This document shows positions 1 through 10,980 of a DNA stretch of 64,000 nt, piece after piece. The position numbers and the translations under genes were made by a program. Position 1 is the first letter of the stretch; every line of letters begins with the position of its first letter. The notes under the pieces are model-generated. The model had not been told where the DNA came from. It saw nothing but the letters and a program-made list of their open reading frames with translations, and did no database searches. Source of the DNA: Apostichopus japonicus (Eukaryota > Echinodermata > Holothuroidea > Aspidochirotida > Stichopodidae). The stretch lies in contig NC_092569.1 in assembly GCF_037975245.1 (NCBI RefSeq), positions 33,999,668 through 34,063,667 on the forward strand, given 5' to 3'.

Positions 1-744
1 CTTATTGAAAACTACCGTGTGCGTTTCTATTTAATATATACGTAGATGTGTAGAACTGTTTGTTACAAGGGAGCGAGCATCCGTTCGTTAAAACCACATG
101 TGCATTCATTGCATCATGTAAACAAGATATACAAACAGGAACATATACGTGATATACATAAGAAAAAGGTAGGTTTAAAATGGGAAATTCCCCGCCAGCT
201 CCCTTACCTCTTTGGAGTCTAAATTGATAATTTCTAGCCAGTGACGTTGCTATAGGGTCTTGTGATTTGTGGGAGGAGGAGGGGGGGGGGTGTAGAATCA
301 TAGTATTTCAAAATGAGTCATAATTTTCCAACTGGTTGGATTCGTAAAGGAGGGGTTCCCTATCGAAATGTTCGGCAGAATAACACGAGTGGGTTGTCAA
401 GATTCTGTACCTTAAATATGCTATATGCCGGGTATTTAGTAATGCTAAGGTGCTAAATCGAACGCCAATTGACCCCATTGAGACAATTGTAAAGATTGCC
501 TTATTTTCAACTTTATTATGGGTTGTCTCAAAGAGTTAGAAACAAGATTTCGGTTAATTGCATGTTCGAATTTCGACAAATTGGTAATATTGTAAGCCTA
601 AAATTAGAAATATTAGAAATAGCCTAATATTATCGACTCAGAAATTAGAATCATCCTGTCAAGAGTGCGATCAGCTTCAATCATTTTAAGAGATGTTGAA
701 TTTTCCAACTGTCATGTTTTCACTTTTTGACCACCAATTTTCCA
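1..744. other. Non-coding, nothing recognised
   Basis: AT-rich sequence without a credible exon. The short open frames have no coding composition, and one runs through a G-homopolymer near 280-290. No transposon ends or RNA-like folds seen. Confidence 0.5.
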
Positions 745-752
745 ACTACTAC

Positions 753-1132
753 CAAGGGCGTAGGAACCGGGGGCTGGGGGGGGGGGGGCGCCAGCCCCCC
801 TCCAGTGAAAAATATTGGGGGTGGAAGTATCATTCCGCCCCCCCCCCCGCTTCGCAAGTCAGAAAACCCCTTTTTAATTTCCAAATTAGAAAAAATCTCA
901 TTTGGAGCACCAAATTGCATCTAAGGCCAGGTGAAAATGCAAACTTATTTACAAAATGGAGTGGGTGTTGAAGTGTGCTATATTGCACCAAATGCATCTG
1001 AGGCCACCTGGAAATGCAAAATAAAAAAATTCCAAAGGGGAGGGGGACACCCCTCCCCTTAGACCCCTCCCCCAGGCCGGCCATCAGTCTTCAGCCCCCC
1101 CCCCCACTAAAAAGTACCTTCCTACGCCACTG
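753..1132. mobile_element. hAT-like MITE, 380 bp, with perfect 8-bp TSD
   Basis: The element begins CAAGGGCGTAGGAA and ends TTCCTACGCCACTG, imperfect terminal inverted repeats sharing the core GGCGTAGGAA. It is flanked by ACTACTAC at 745-752 and again at 1133-1140, a perfect 8-bp target-site duplication. An 8-bp TSD with CAGNGGCG-type ends is the usual signature of the hAT superfamily. It has no coding capacity, so it is non-autonomous. G/C homopolymers follow the left TIR. The internal segment about 1027-1077 is homologous, in reverse orientation, to the 138-bp satellite unit at 27.4-29 kb. Confidence 0.8.
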
Positions 1133-1156
1133 ACTACTACTGAAGATTCAAGCCAA

Positions 1157-1450
1157 TTATTGGGGTGATACACCCCCCCTTCCCCGCCACCTTCTTCCCG
1201 TAGCTACGTCCACGTTATTCAAAGACAGGTGTGGGGAGGGAGGTAATTTTGGAACAGTTATCCTAGAATTATTCCGAGGCCGGTAACTCCTATTAGTCAT
1301 TCTATAACCTATTCTAGCATGTATAATAGGGACGTTATTTGTTCTTCCAAGAGAGATTGGTACATCCTCGTCTTTTGGACGAAATTCCCTTTGCAGAAAT
1401 GTTTCTCTCTTCTTGTATCTCCCTTCCGATAATCGCCCTAACAACGCCAT
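1157..1450 (-). CDS. Candidate exon, basic protein of unknown function (97 aa)
   Basis: An open frame whose first in-frame ATG has a good context (A at -3, G at +4). The product is basic and protein-like in composition, with a central Lys/Arg/Glu-rich part and an Arg/Pro/Asn-rich end. I recognise no domain. It ends in G-rich sequence beside the 753-1132 MITE, so the last codons may be element-derived and the true exon may stop at an internal donor such as the AAGAAG/GTGGCG step. The frame is also open upstream of the ATG to about 1534, so this could be an internal exon. It could equally be chance; transcript support is absent. Confidence 0.25.
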   Translation of the reverse strand: MALLGRLSEGRYKKRETFLQREFRPKDEDVPISLGRTNNVPIIHARIGYRMTNRSYRPRNNSRITVPKLPPSPHLSLNNVDVATGRRWRGRGGVSPQ

Positions 1451-1534
1451 GATTTCAAGGATATAGGAGAGTTTGGTTACAAATTTATTTGCCACACACA
1501 GTGACACATAGTGAGTGAGCTCTTCAATTGCCAA

Positions 1535-3249
1535 GCCTAAAAGCGGGCTTTATTGTTCACTTTATGCACAACATATATGCCTATATTTCATAGTTTTATG
1601 ATATATGTTTACCCCTTCAAATTGTAACTTGCATGTGGTAGCATGTGTGATTTGCATATTCTTTAATCTCATCTGAAACACACAAGTAACACGCATATTT
1701 CCCTTTGCATTCCAGTTGTATGAATGTACATTGTAGATCACACCATATTTCGTGTATGAGTAATTTAATCATTGATTTCTAGTAATTTACCAGACAAACA
1801 ATACACAATGGACATCCGTGTTCTATTGTAAAGGTCTGAATCACAGTTCACATTGGTATAAGTTTATGGGAATAACAACCGGAGTATAGGCCAATAGTAA
1901 ACACTGTCGTGTACTCACTATAGTAATAAAAGTGTACTATAGGCTGAGTGTTATTTGTACAAGTTACTTGCAGTTATATGTATAGGACTTACTCTAATGC
2001 TATATAAGAAAGACTCTGTATGTAAGAACATGTTTGTTGAATGGTAGTCAAATAAAACTACTGTAACTTGATGCATTAGGGAGCGGAAAGTATTTCCAAA
2101 ATTGTGGGAACCTTATAGCAATTCATATATTTATATAGATATATTTAATTTTTGAGAAAACTGCAAACGCAAAATGACAGTAAAAATGTGTGTACAAGTT
2201 ATAAACAACTGACATTTTTAAGGGATATGTATAACAACGAATGTAATGTATCCTAGCTCTGTTTAAGCTGCATGGTTTTGCAAATATATTAAGTATTGAA
2301 GGCAACCTGTCGTGTACTATACCAGTCAGTTGCTATATGGAAACAACGTAGTTGCTATAGCAACTCCCGGGGGCTATACCATACGGAGCTATACAAATTG
2401 TGGTTTGGATTAGGACTTATCCCTGATATTGACAATTTCCTATAATTGTTAGAAATACCATAGGACAGAGTATACCGGCATGCATACTGTGTAACCATGG
2501 AAATGATCATTCCTAGTGCGGCGTGACTGAACCGCTTTCATGATATCTTATAGAATTGGACAATTTGATACTACCCACAAGATAAAGGGGCAATTTGGAG
2601 TGAAAAAAATGGTAATAATGTTAACATTTAGGTCAGAATTGAATGAACATGATACATATGAATTCGTCTCAAGTTCAGTAGCTAAAGTTCCTTGTGAGAA
2701 ACAACCCATTTTCAAACGAACATATCCTGCGTGCTTCGGAGCCTAGCTTAACGTTCCAGTGTATTTTTAACTAAACTATATATACAAAGATCACAAGACT
2801 TCTAAGGTGTTAATTGTAGAATATAAGCTGGCTTGTAAAAAACTATATAGGAATTTCTAAGAACTTCCTGTATAGGGTAGCTTACAGCAAACAACATGTA
2901 CACCTAACTACACATCTTTTCCATTTTGGCAGGTTCTATGATAACATAACAACGAACTAGGAAGTTTTGTTGAAGACCAATAAAATATTGTTTTGGTACA
3001 CAGGATAACACGAGTACATAATGAACCATCAGATTATAGGAACGTTTGCCTGGCGGTGATCTTTCATAACCGGAAGATCATTTGTCATCGTTCACTGCGG
3101 GAGCGATGATTTAAATGATCAAATAAACGTCATCGTTGGGGTCAAAGGTCACTACATTCATTTGTAAGTTATTGCCCTGGGATGAGATCAATACGGGGGT
3201 CTCTGTACTTTGTAGCGTGTCACTCGTCCTATGCGAGTGGTTGTGGGAT
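1535..3249. other. Intergenic AT-rich stretch
   Basis: No supported exon, RNA gene or transposon end. Several scattered short open frames on both strands look random. It lies upstream of the candidate - strand exon at 1157-1450 and could include its promoter, but no convincing core element is visible. Confidence 0.4.
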
Positions 3250-3677
3250 TACGCGTATGGCAAGCCATGTGGGACAAAAACTGCATAATATATCCGCGTA
3301 TTAATTCGAATATATACGCGTTTAAATTATTAGCCAATCATATGGCTTAATTATATCCGCGTATATATTCGAATATATACACGTATTAATTCGAATATAT
3401 ACACGTATTAATTCGAATATATACACGTATTAATTCGAATATATACACGTATTAAATAAAATACATATGGGATTAAATCCAATATATGCACGGATTAATT
3501 AGAATATACACGAAAAAAAACATTTCCGCTCTTGCTGTGTACATATACCAACGATCAATGTTTTGGCGGGCTCGCGAGATCGCTTCAAAAAGCGAAACTT
3601 TACACATGTAGGCTACAACTGGCACATGTATATTCGAATTAATACGGCTCGGCCACATGGCTTGCCATATACGCGTA
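3250..3677. mobile_element. TIR element with internal 22-bp repeats
   Basis: The left end TACGCGTATGGCAAGCCATG.. (3250-3272) and the right end (3653-3677, read in reverse) match over about 23 bases apart from a 2-base insertion. Each TIR contains its own palindrome, ATGGCAAGCCAT. Further in, the sequence CGTATTAATTCGAATATA also occurs in both orientations near the two ends. No target duplication is obvious. The superfamily is not assigned. No coding capacity; MITE-like. Confidence 0.55.
3362..3456 (+). repeat. 22-bp tandem repeat, about 4 units
   Basis: The motif ATTCGAATATATACACGTATTA recurs every 22 bases (TTCGAATATATAC at about 3368, 3390, 3412 and 3434), with a related copy near 3306. 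It lies inside the TIR element at 3250-3677. Confidence 0.85.
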
Positions 3678-5137
3678 TACCAGTTACAGTATAGGTGATT
3701 GCGTCAATGTCTGTACCATTCTATATACAGGTCATAAGTAACATTTGCACATAATTTGTGGGAAGGTCTTACAATCTATTCATGTATAGTGAGAGATATG
3801 TGTGGTCATGTAGAATATGCGACAATATCACTAACAAAGTACAGCAGATATTAACTATTTAACGCAATTTAATACAAGATTGTGTATCTTTCGTGTAATA
3901 CTAATTTATTGTTTCATTTCCTAAATTTTTTACCACCAGTCTGTTTGGCTAGCTATAACAGCTCCCTGGTGTAAGTGATTAACCACATTTTGTTTCAGAA
4001 CAGTTGAAAAGGGACTTTTTATTGAACAAGAATATCCTACTTAAATGAAACACTTAACATTTAAGCATGTGGTAATGTGTCTGTACATTTTTGAAATACG
4101 TTTGTGAACTTCTGTTTCACCACATTCTGAGAAAATTCCACATCAACGACGTTTTGCAACATGTTTGCAACCATACCTGTTTTCTAGACTATAAGTGCTT
4201 TAATTACGTTATTAAAATTCCCTCCCTATAACCAGGGAGTTGTTATGGATCCATAACAACTCCCTGCTATAACAACCAGCCACTTCCAGTATGGAAGCTA
4301 CAACAGACCGTACATCATTATCCCTAATGAATTGAAATGCCTCAGACCGTTTTTGCTAAGTAGCGCTGTGGGAATTAAAGAGTCTTGTTAGCTATGCTTC
4401 CCAATCAACGACACACACTAGATTGACACATACACACAGAACAAGCTGTTGTATAGGGATTATACCGTACTACGAGGCTAATGATGAATATGGTACAGTT
4501 ATCATAAACTGACGTTTATTTTCACAGTTGTCTGCGCACGGCTCTCCGTATTTATTGAACGATTTGACTGTAGGCTAGCATTATGCGTACGGATTAAACC
4601 GTAATATGGTTAGGCTGTCAACGCACGGTAAAGCGATTTATTAATGCCAGACATACCGCAGTCCTGACAATATTTGATTTCGCTAACATAATAAGGGGAT
4701 CCCCGTCACGTTCGGTTTGGTGAAAGTGTTGTAGCGGAAAGTGCCCGTTTGATTGTGTGGTTTTTATAAGCAAGGAAACATGACCCCACACGGGTTAGTG
4801 GGTTACATTGCTCCCCTCCCCCTATATATATATATATATATATATGATGAAGCAACAACGAAAGTTGTTGGTTATTGTACAATTGTATGTAAAGAGGAAG
4901 TAACATTCCCTTGTACAGCTGATACAGGTCACATGTATTTCTTAAACCTTTGTTTTAAGGATCATATTACAATAATTCAATATTGAACAACGGTAATCGT
5001 GCTTTACTGCTTCCTGTTTCGACATAAATCTTAGAATTAACAATGTAATCGTTCAGAATGATTCCGGCTGAATTATGACTATTTGTACACTAGTGTGTTT
5101 TAACACCTCCGTCCAGCCCCCTTAACTCCTCTGATAG
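3678..5137. other. Intergenic; palindrome and short (TA)n tract
   Basis: No credible gene. Contains the perfect palindrome at 4233-4266 and a (TA)n run at about 4823-4845. A shorter relative of the palindrome arm (AGCTCCCTGGTG) sits near 3960. Confidence 0.45.
4233..4266. other. 34-bp perfect palindrome
   Basis: The half-site CAGGGAGTTGTTATGGA is followed directly by its exact reverse complement, centred on GGATCC, with no spacer. It could extrude as a cruciform or be a minimal fold-back. No function is known to me. Confidence 0.85.
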
Positions 5138-5860
5138 CCAGATGCGTATCCAGGGGGGGCGTTGGGGGCGCGCGCCCCCCGGGTAAGGAAAAGAGGAGAG
5201 AAAAAAAGAGAAGAAAAAGAGGGAAAAGGAGGGGGAAAAAAGAAAAGGAGGAGAGGAAAGAAGGGAGAAGAAAAAAGAGAGAAAAAGGAAAAAAGGAGGG
5301 AGTATAGCCAAGACCTCGGGAAGAGAAAGAGGAACAGTCATAGTTAAAGCGCTGATCCCTATAATATACACAGGGTAGCCAGTGACAGATCAAGGATTAC
5401 GGAGGGGGTGTGCGCCTCACCCTACCCCTTACATCGACAACTCCATTTTTGACGTTTCCATTTTCCTCTTTCACTAATGTATCTATATAAACACTATATA
5501 TGGTCTATCATAACGCGTGTGTGTGTATGGACGCCTTAAACAATTGTGCTATATGGAACCAACTGTGGCTGGTCTTGAACTCGACCGAGTCGTCGGGGTA
5601 CATGACGCATTTCGGGAAGGGGCGACCGCCCCCCCCCCCCGAGCAAATTTTCTTTATGACATCGCTAGTAATTTCAAAATAGACAATGCTTAGATGCAAC
5701 TTACAAGGCCTGGGAAGTGTCATTTCCAGCGATCTGGGAGGCATTTTCGGCCAACATTTTTCTTGTACGCTTCGCGCCAACTCATGGTGGCGCTTCGCTT
5801 AGATAGTTTGCCTACAGGCTTCGCCCCTCCCTTGGCAATTACTCGCTACACGCCTGTTCG
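5138..5860 (-). mobile_element. Interspersed repeat, family 2 (copy 1)
   Basis: This stretch is homologous, in reverse orientation, to 23224-24772 and in part to 14110-14475. Shared landmarks are the end resembling GGCGCGTATCCAGG, a long purine (GA) tract at 5186-5310, a segment reading CAGGGTAGCCAGTGAC, and the hairpin GCGCCA-8 nt-TGGCGC at 5774-5793. The right end (TCGCTACACGCCTG) resembles the hAT-like ends elsewhere in the window. No coding capacity. Confidence 0.7.
5186..5310 (+). repeat. Polypurine (GA-rich) tract
   Basis: About 125 bases almost entirely of G and A on the + strand. Matching CT-rich tracts occur at the equivalent place in the copies at about 14285-14445 and 24640-24725. 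Open frames over it are low-complexity artefacts. Confidence 0.85.
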
Positions 5861-6908
5861 AATTTGTAAAGCAAAGAGCAGATATAACATCATATCAGTG
5901 AGCATTGAAATGCATGTTCCACGATGAACAGCCTCAAAAACTGTCTATGTGTGTAGTTAAAGGCGTAGGAGCCCAATTGGATTTGGGGGCTGTAATGACT
6001 TCCCCGAAAAAAAAGCCAAAATTTTTCAAAATATATCAAAACTCTCTTTTACAGTAGTAATGTCGGCCAAGCTTACAACTTTATTTTAATTACCAAGGAG
6101 ATAATTTTTAAGCTATTCATTGCTATTTATTTTTCTTTCAGTATAGGTGCCCGAAAAAAGATGGGAAAACTTTGGTTGCGGGTGGGGGGAGGGGGCTGCA
6201 GCCACCGCCTCCTACGGGACCTACGCCTATGTGTGTAGTATTCGGTTTCGATATACCTCATATCGGAAATATCTGCTATTTTTCGTTTCCTTCAACCAAG
6301 TTTTATAATAGCCATTATAAGAGGTTGCAATATTTCTACACCAATAAATTAACTGTGTATGAATTTTCCAAAATTTCCTCACCAACATTCTTCTTCATAC
6401 TTTCCTCTACTCGTGCAATTTTGACCTGTCTGTTAGGGGTTCAAGGAGGTTTTTCTATATTGCTTGTCCATAGATTGAATTTTGTGCAACATTATGGGTA
6501 TGTTTTCAAGTGATTTTATTCACGAGAAATGGGAATTTTCAAATTCTCAACAAATAATGGGCTTAAAACCTTGAAAAGTGGGGCTGACGGATATTGTGGG
6601 CCGTGACGTAGAATCACCTACAAAAGCAATGATCCATAGGACATGCAATGAGGTCGAACATGATGTGTGACTGGTGACAATCTTCAAAAAGGTTATGGAT
6701 GGAAAAAAATTTTGGGAAATACTTGGTTGTCAGGCAAAAGTCTACATCTGGTTGGTCATTTTCAAGCCCGAGAAGTGCTATTTCCGGTGATCTGGGGGGT
6801 ATCAAAACCAGAAATTTTCTTGTACGCTGCGCGCCAACCGATGGTGGCGCTCCGCTTAGATAGTAATTCGCGCCCCCCGGGTTAGAAAATCCTGGATACG
6901 CGCCTGAT
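5861..6908 (-). mobile_element. Carrier repeat, copy C, with nested MITE
   Basis: Reverse-orientation homologue of copies A (from 21471) and B (12797). The terminal sequence TCAGGCGCGTATCCAGGAT, read on the - strand, starts the element near 6908. The conserved hairpin GCGCCA-8 nt-TGGCGC is at 6831-6850, followed on the - strand by the invariant GTACAAGAAA. The copy is interrupted by the MITE at 5958-6231. No protein is encoded. Confidence 0.75.
5958..6231. mobile_element. Nested MITE in carrier copy C
   Basis: 274 bp flanked by TGTGTAGT at 5950-5957 and 6232-6239 (perfect 8-bp TSD). Ends are TAAAGGCGTAGGAG and CCTACGCCTATG, sharing GGCGTAGG. The related carrier copy B (13480-13487) has the same site once, unoccupied. 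hAT-like by TSD length. Confidence 0.8.
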
Positions 6909-6983
6909 AGCCCCCCTCCCCCCTCCTAACCCCTTCCCCAATCCCTCAACTTTAGTCCCTCTGCTCTATACTATGATTATGGT

Positions 6984-7214
6984 TTATTTAGACGTAAAGG
7001 TTAATGAAAAGAGTTTCAAATTTGGAAGAAAACTAAAATGCAATAAATTAGCCCACTGCATCGATTGATTAGCACTTTCATGGTATGAGTCTTCGCTGTT
7101 ATAATCACTTTCTGGGAGTTGAAGCCCGGGGAACTGTTTCATAACGGAACACATGTGCATGTCACGCAATGTAGATAAGGTTTCAATACAAATTGGTGCC
7201 AACATGTCGCGCAT
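6984..7214 (-). CDS. Candidate exon, unknown protein (76 aa)
   Basis: Begins at a true ATG and has balanced, protein-like composition, including an acidic Ser/Glu/Tyr/Asn-rich stretch around residues 33-50, unlike the surrounding AT-rich noise. An AG (ATGAAACAG) inside it could be a splice acceptor, making only the second half an exon. It lies on the same strand as, and about 3.8 kb downstream of, the proline-rich exon at 10981-12003, whose C-terminal part has a similar Ser/Asp/Glu character. It could therefore be a later exon of that gene. That link is inference only. Confidence 0.25.
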   Translation of the reverse strand: MRDMLAPICIETLSTLRDMHMCSVMKQFPGLQLPESDYNSEDSYHESANQSMQWANLLHFSFLPNLKLFSLTFTSK

Positions 7215-10200
7215 TACGGTGAGAAAACCACACGATACATTAATGTTCCAACTATAATGTGCTTATGAAAGAATCTACCGTGTAACACAAATAGATGGCA
7301 TTAATATGTATGTCCACAAGTATATGAGAGCATGTGGTAGTTTCGTAACTCGAGCTAACACACAAAAGATATTTCTCTCTCCTCCTTCTTCTTACGGTTT
7401 TTGTATACAGACTGTTTACATTCTGGGGACCATCCTATTTTATGTACAGTACCACATACATGAAATAATCCCCACCACCCCCTCCTCCCCCACAAGGTTC
7501 ACTAAAGGGTCATAATTATTTCCGGATATGCTAGAAAGTGACATAATGGTCACGCATATCAAAACTTCAACAAATATTTTACTGTCAGAGCACGTGTTCT
7601 TCTCGTAGATATTTGATGATATTATTGAACTCCCCCTCCCCCCCCCCCTAGCCTCTATGGATGTGGGAATAATTTCAGAACCAGAAACCAACAGGAACGT
7701 ACTTATGAAAACCTTTATCAAGTTATATAGCAGTTTAACTACTGATGACCTTTAAGACGACGAAGAATGTCAAGGTGACATTCTTAATCTATCGATTGGA
7801 TATGCATCTTGATTTCTCTCAGATCAATATTTAAACCTCTTAAATATAATTCTGTTAAATCGTATTTTATTGTAATTGTGATGAAGGGAATGCTATATCA
7901 AATCCTTTGTGATATAGGTCTAGTTCAATAAGGTGTATAGGCTTATCTGGTGCTACTTGAAAGGTACAATTGGTTTAACCGTGGTATTTCCTTCTACATT
8001 GTGCAGCCTATAACGACCATTATACTACAATATCCAAGACACAGCTATAACTAGGCTATGAAGGCTATATATGGCTAAGACCATTTCGCCAGAGGCCACA
8101 TAAATATGACAGTGAAGGTAAGCCCTCTTGTCAGGTGTAGGATATAGCTGGTTCATCTCTTCCTGATGGTGTGTCATATATATTCTGTGGTAGGCTGTTA
8201 ATTACAGTCAAGTGATCATTAACACCTTGTTGGCTTCATGCCTCATTTCTATGACTGGCTTATCACATCCGGGATATCATGCAGAGTGATACGGAAGCGT
8301 TTACTTATTAGAGAATGCTCCAAGAGACGGATGCTGTTTAGTCCCCCACCCCCCCCACCCGCCCCCCCAAAGAAAAGAAAGAAAGAACACACAATCTAAT
8401 CAGGGACCTCGGGAACGAAATCGGGGACAATTATATTGCCCCTGCCCCAACCCCACCTTTTTTTTAAGTATTCGTTTTACGTTCATACTCTATGAAATGA
8501 GAATACATTATTTCTCATCCTATAGTTTCCCGGTCGCCGTTAAGTGACCTGGGCTCGTGAGTTGCAGACCGCCCCCCCCCCCTCCTCCCTTACCCTCGGT
8601 ATGCCTAAATATAATAAATATTTTTCGTTAAGCTTTGCATATGGATACAGAGAAGAAACATCATAGGCCTATAGAACAACTTTAAAGGAGCAGTCCCTAG
8701 AGGTTAATTTACTTTTGCCTTGCTGAATGGGTATACATGCCGATCAACTAAGAGATAAATAGCACAACTTCTTCACACTGTTATGATTGAGGATGCGGAC
8801 AGCTGGAATACGTTAATTAAATGATCATGAGAGCCATCAGTAATTACTGCTCATTAATAATTTGGTAACATCACTGACATACGATAATCTGGCCATCGAA
8901 GAACAATCAACCGAGGACATAAATTGATTTACTTTTTCTTTCTGATAGATAATTAAGAATTTAAGATTAATGTTTATTTATGGATTAATTAAAGGTGCAC
9001 TGTACTTCCACACAACTAATTCTTCATGTCATGTTCTTATTGTAACTGCTTAATTTTCCTTCGATGCCAAAATTTATTCATAGTAGGCCTATATTTAAGT
9101 CCCCACAGTTTTCTTGGAGTGGAAAATTAGGATTTGAACGTTTGGCTGCTTGGCGTGGATATGTCCATGGGGTATGTAAACCGTGGAAACGGTAGCGTCA
9201 ACCCTGATTAAGTAAAACATGGTTCCAATTGTAATCCGTTCTCATCCAAAAGGCTCATCCCGATACAATATAAACCTATACACTGGTCTGTCACCCATTT
9301 ATCACTCCCACAATACAAGACACCGTCCCGCCTTTATTTATTATCTCTGAAAAGAAAGAATATTGACCGCGGTGGATTTCAATTGCATAAAGGCCCTTGG
9401 GCAAACCCTGGTTATCATCACGACGCTCGCCATGGGTTGTATTTGAGTAGAATAGCCGTTGCTGTTACTGCTGTAACATGATTAAGATACACAAGCCTAT
9501 GTTAATTGTACACGTTTGTTGATTGTTAACATGACATTGTTCACAACTGACATTTTACATCTAAACGGGGTTATTATTTAACCAGGAACTACGACTAAAA
9601 GAAAACGTCATAATGTCATGATATTGTTACGGCAAAACCATTGAAACAAACATGTCGAATAACAGAACATCATTTATTTAATGAGAGAATATGGGGGGTA
9701 AGCTTGGGGATTAGCTTATCATAATCATAAGATATATTTCCTCAACCCTGGTTAACATATCCCACGTTTTGAAATAGCAGATAAACATCTTATATGACTC
9801 AACTTGGCGGTCATGTTGCTCATATTTTGATCGAATTCACACAGCTGGACGATACAAATTCGCTCGCAGGTATTCCGGGCCTACAATTTGACAGGAAAAT
9901 TGAGAGACTCGCTCCACAAAGGGGTAACCTGCATGCTATGCGCAATAGGAGCCACAGCGGCAGTCCATATCATTCGTGCACCAAGTCCAATGCAGCCGTA
10001 CTGTTGTGTGTTTACTTCTCGCGTATGGATTGTAACCTTTGACCTTTGGTTGTTATCATTTCTCAATAATTCCTTTTAAATGTAAAATTAGCTAGGAATG
10101 TGAGAATTGAAATACACTGAAGTATATTGTGTACGGTCACGTTTATTCAAGACGTTTACTGTATAGGTGTAGTCGTTCTCGTTAAGATCTGACCTTTGTT

Positions 10201-10892
10201 CCTCTTTTAGAGGAAGTTCTGGTCTATGCAATAAAAAGTTGTGTTCGGAATTAAGAATATTGGTAACTTCGCTGCTAACTTCGTTTTGAAGGTTTCAACA
10301 AACGAAGTGTAATATTCAAGGGCAACTTGATTCGGTTCCCCATACCCAAGGCCCTTCATACCTCATAGTTTATTCATCTATTCGATTTCCTACTATTTTA
10401 CCATCTTCTTACATGGGAGAATGTGCCGCTAAAATTTACGACATCGCTCCCACTCATTAACAGTAGAGAGGAAAGGATGTTAAGGGGGAGAGGGGGGGGG
10501 GGTGCTTCACGGAATATGTTCGCTCAAAGAGACTTCGAAAGTCTATTTACATTCAACCAACTCACACTTATCTGTTTTTACACTTTATTGTGTTTACTAT
10601 TTCATGGCCGCAGGCAATAGTTTTTCCTCCCCATTCGTGTCATATGAAAGGGAGAGGGGAGGGGTGAGGGGAGGGGTAGATGGGAGGGGTTGAGGGGAGA
10701 GTTGATGGGGCGGGGGTAGAGCGGAGTAGGATACAGAATATGTATATCATGTACTGCAGTTAACAATTACTTACTAAATACGGTCCCCACCCAAGAGATC
10801 TCAACTTCTTCTATCCGCCTCCCGTTTTCTATTCCTTCAATCGATCACGGATCAGATTCACGCTGAATTACCTTGCGTCTATACTAACCACC
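7215..10892. other. Mostly unassigned; probable intron or intergenic DNA
   Basis: If the proline-rich gene continues in the - direction, this is at least partly its intron. C/G homopolymers occur near 7630-7650, 8340-8365, 8571-8582 and 10491-10501. A relatively GC-rich patch at 9880-10010 is open in three frames. One of these, on the - strand, is bounded by AG and GT, but I cannot decide whether it is an exon. No transposon ends found. Confidence 0.35.
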
Positions 10893-10908
10893 CTATTGTT
10901 AACAATTA
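10893..10908. promoter_or_regulatory. Sox-like inverted motif, imperfect
   Basis: CTATTGTTAACAATTA matches 15 of 16 bases of the perfect palindrome at 12465-12480. ATTGTT/AACAAT is the core recognised by Sox-family HMG proteins. It lies just inside the intron following the proline-rich exon. Functional relevance is inference. Confidence 0.2.
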
Positions 10909-10980
10909 AGTTTAAGGCATTCACATTGCGCAGTTGTATCCAGAGGTCCAGTTCTTAGTTACATTTATCAGCAATCTTAC

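Noticed and set aside
5090-5393. Lys/Glu/Arg- or Ser/Phe/Leu-rich frames over the purine tract, and equivalents at 14198-14539 and 24550-24808
   Set aside because: Low-complexity GA/CT tracts that recur in three copies of one interspersed repeat.
6172-6513. 113-residue + strand frame and its counterpart at 21906-22229 on the - strand
   Set aside because: The same frame appears in two copies of a transposon-like carrier with different nested insertions and crosses a MITE boundary, so it is repeat sequence.
9794-10079. Overlapping frames on both strands in a GC-richer patch
   Set aside because: Three frames are open at once. The minus-strand option has AG/GT borders but no pyrimidine tract or domain, so no exon can be called.
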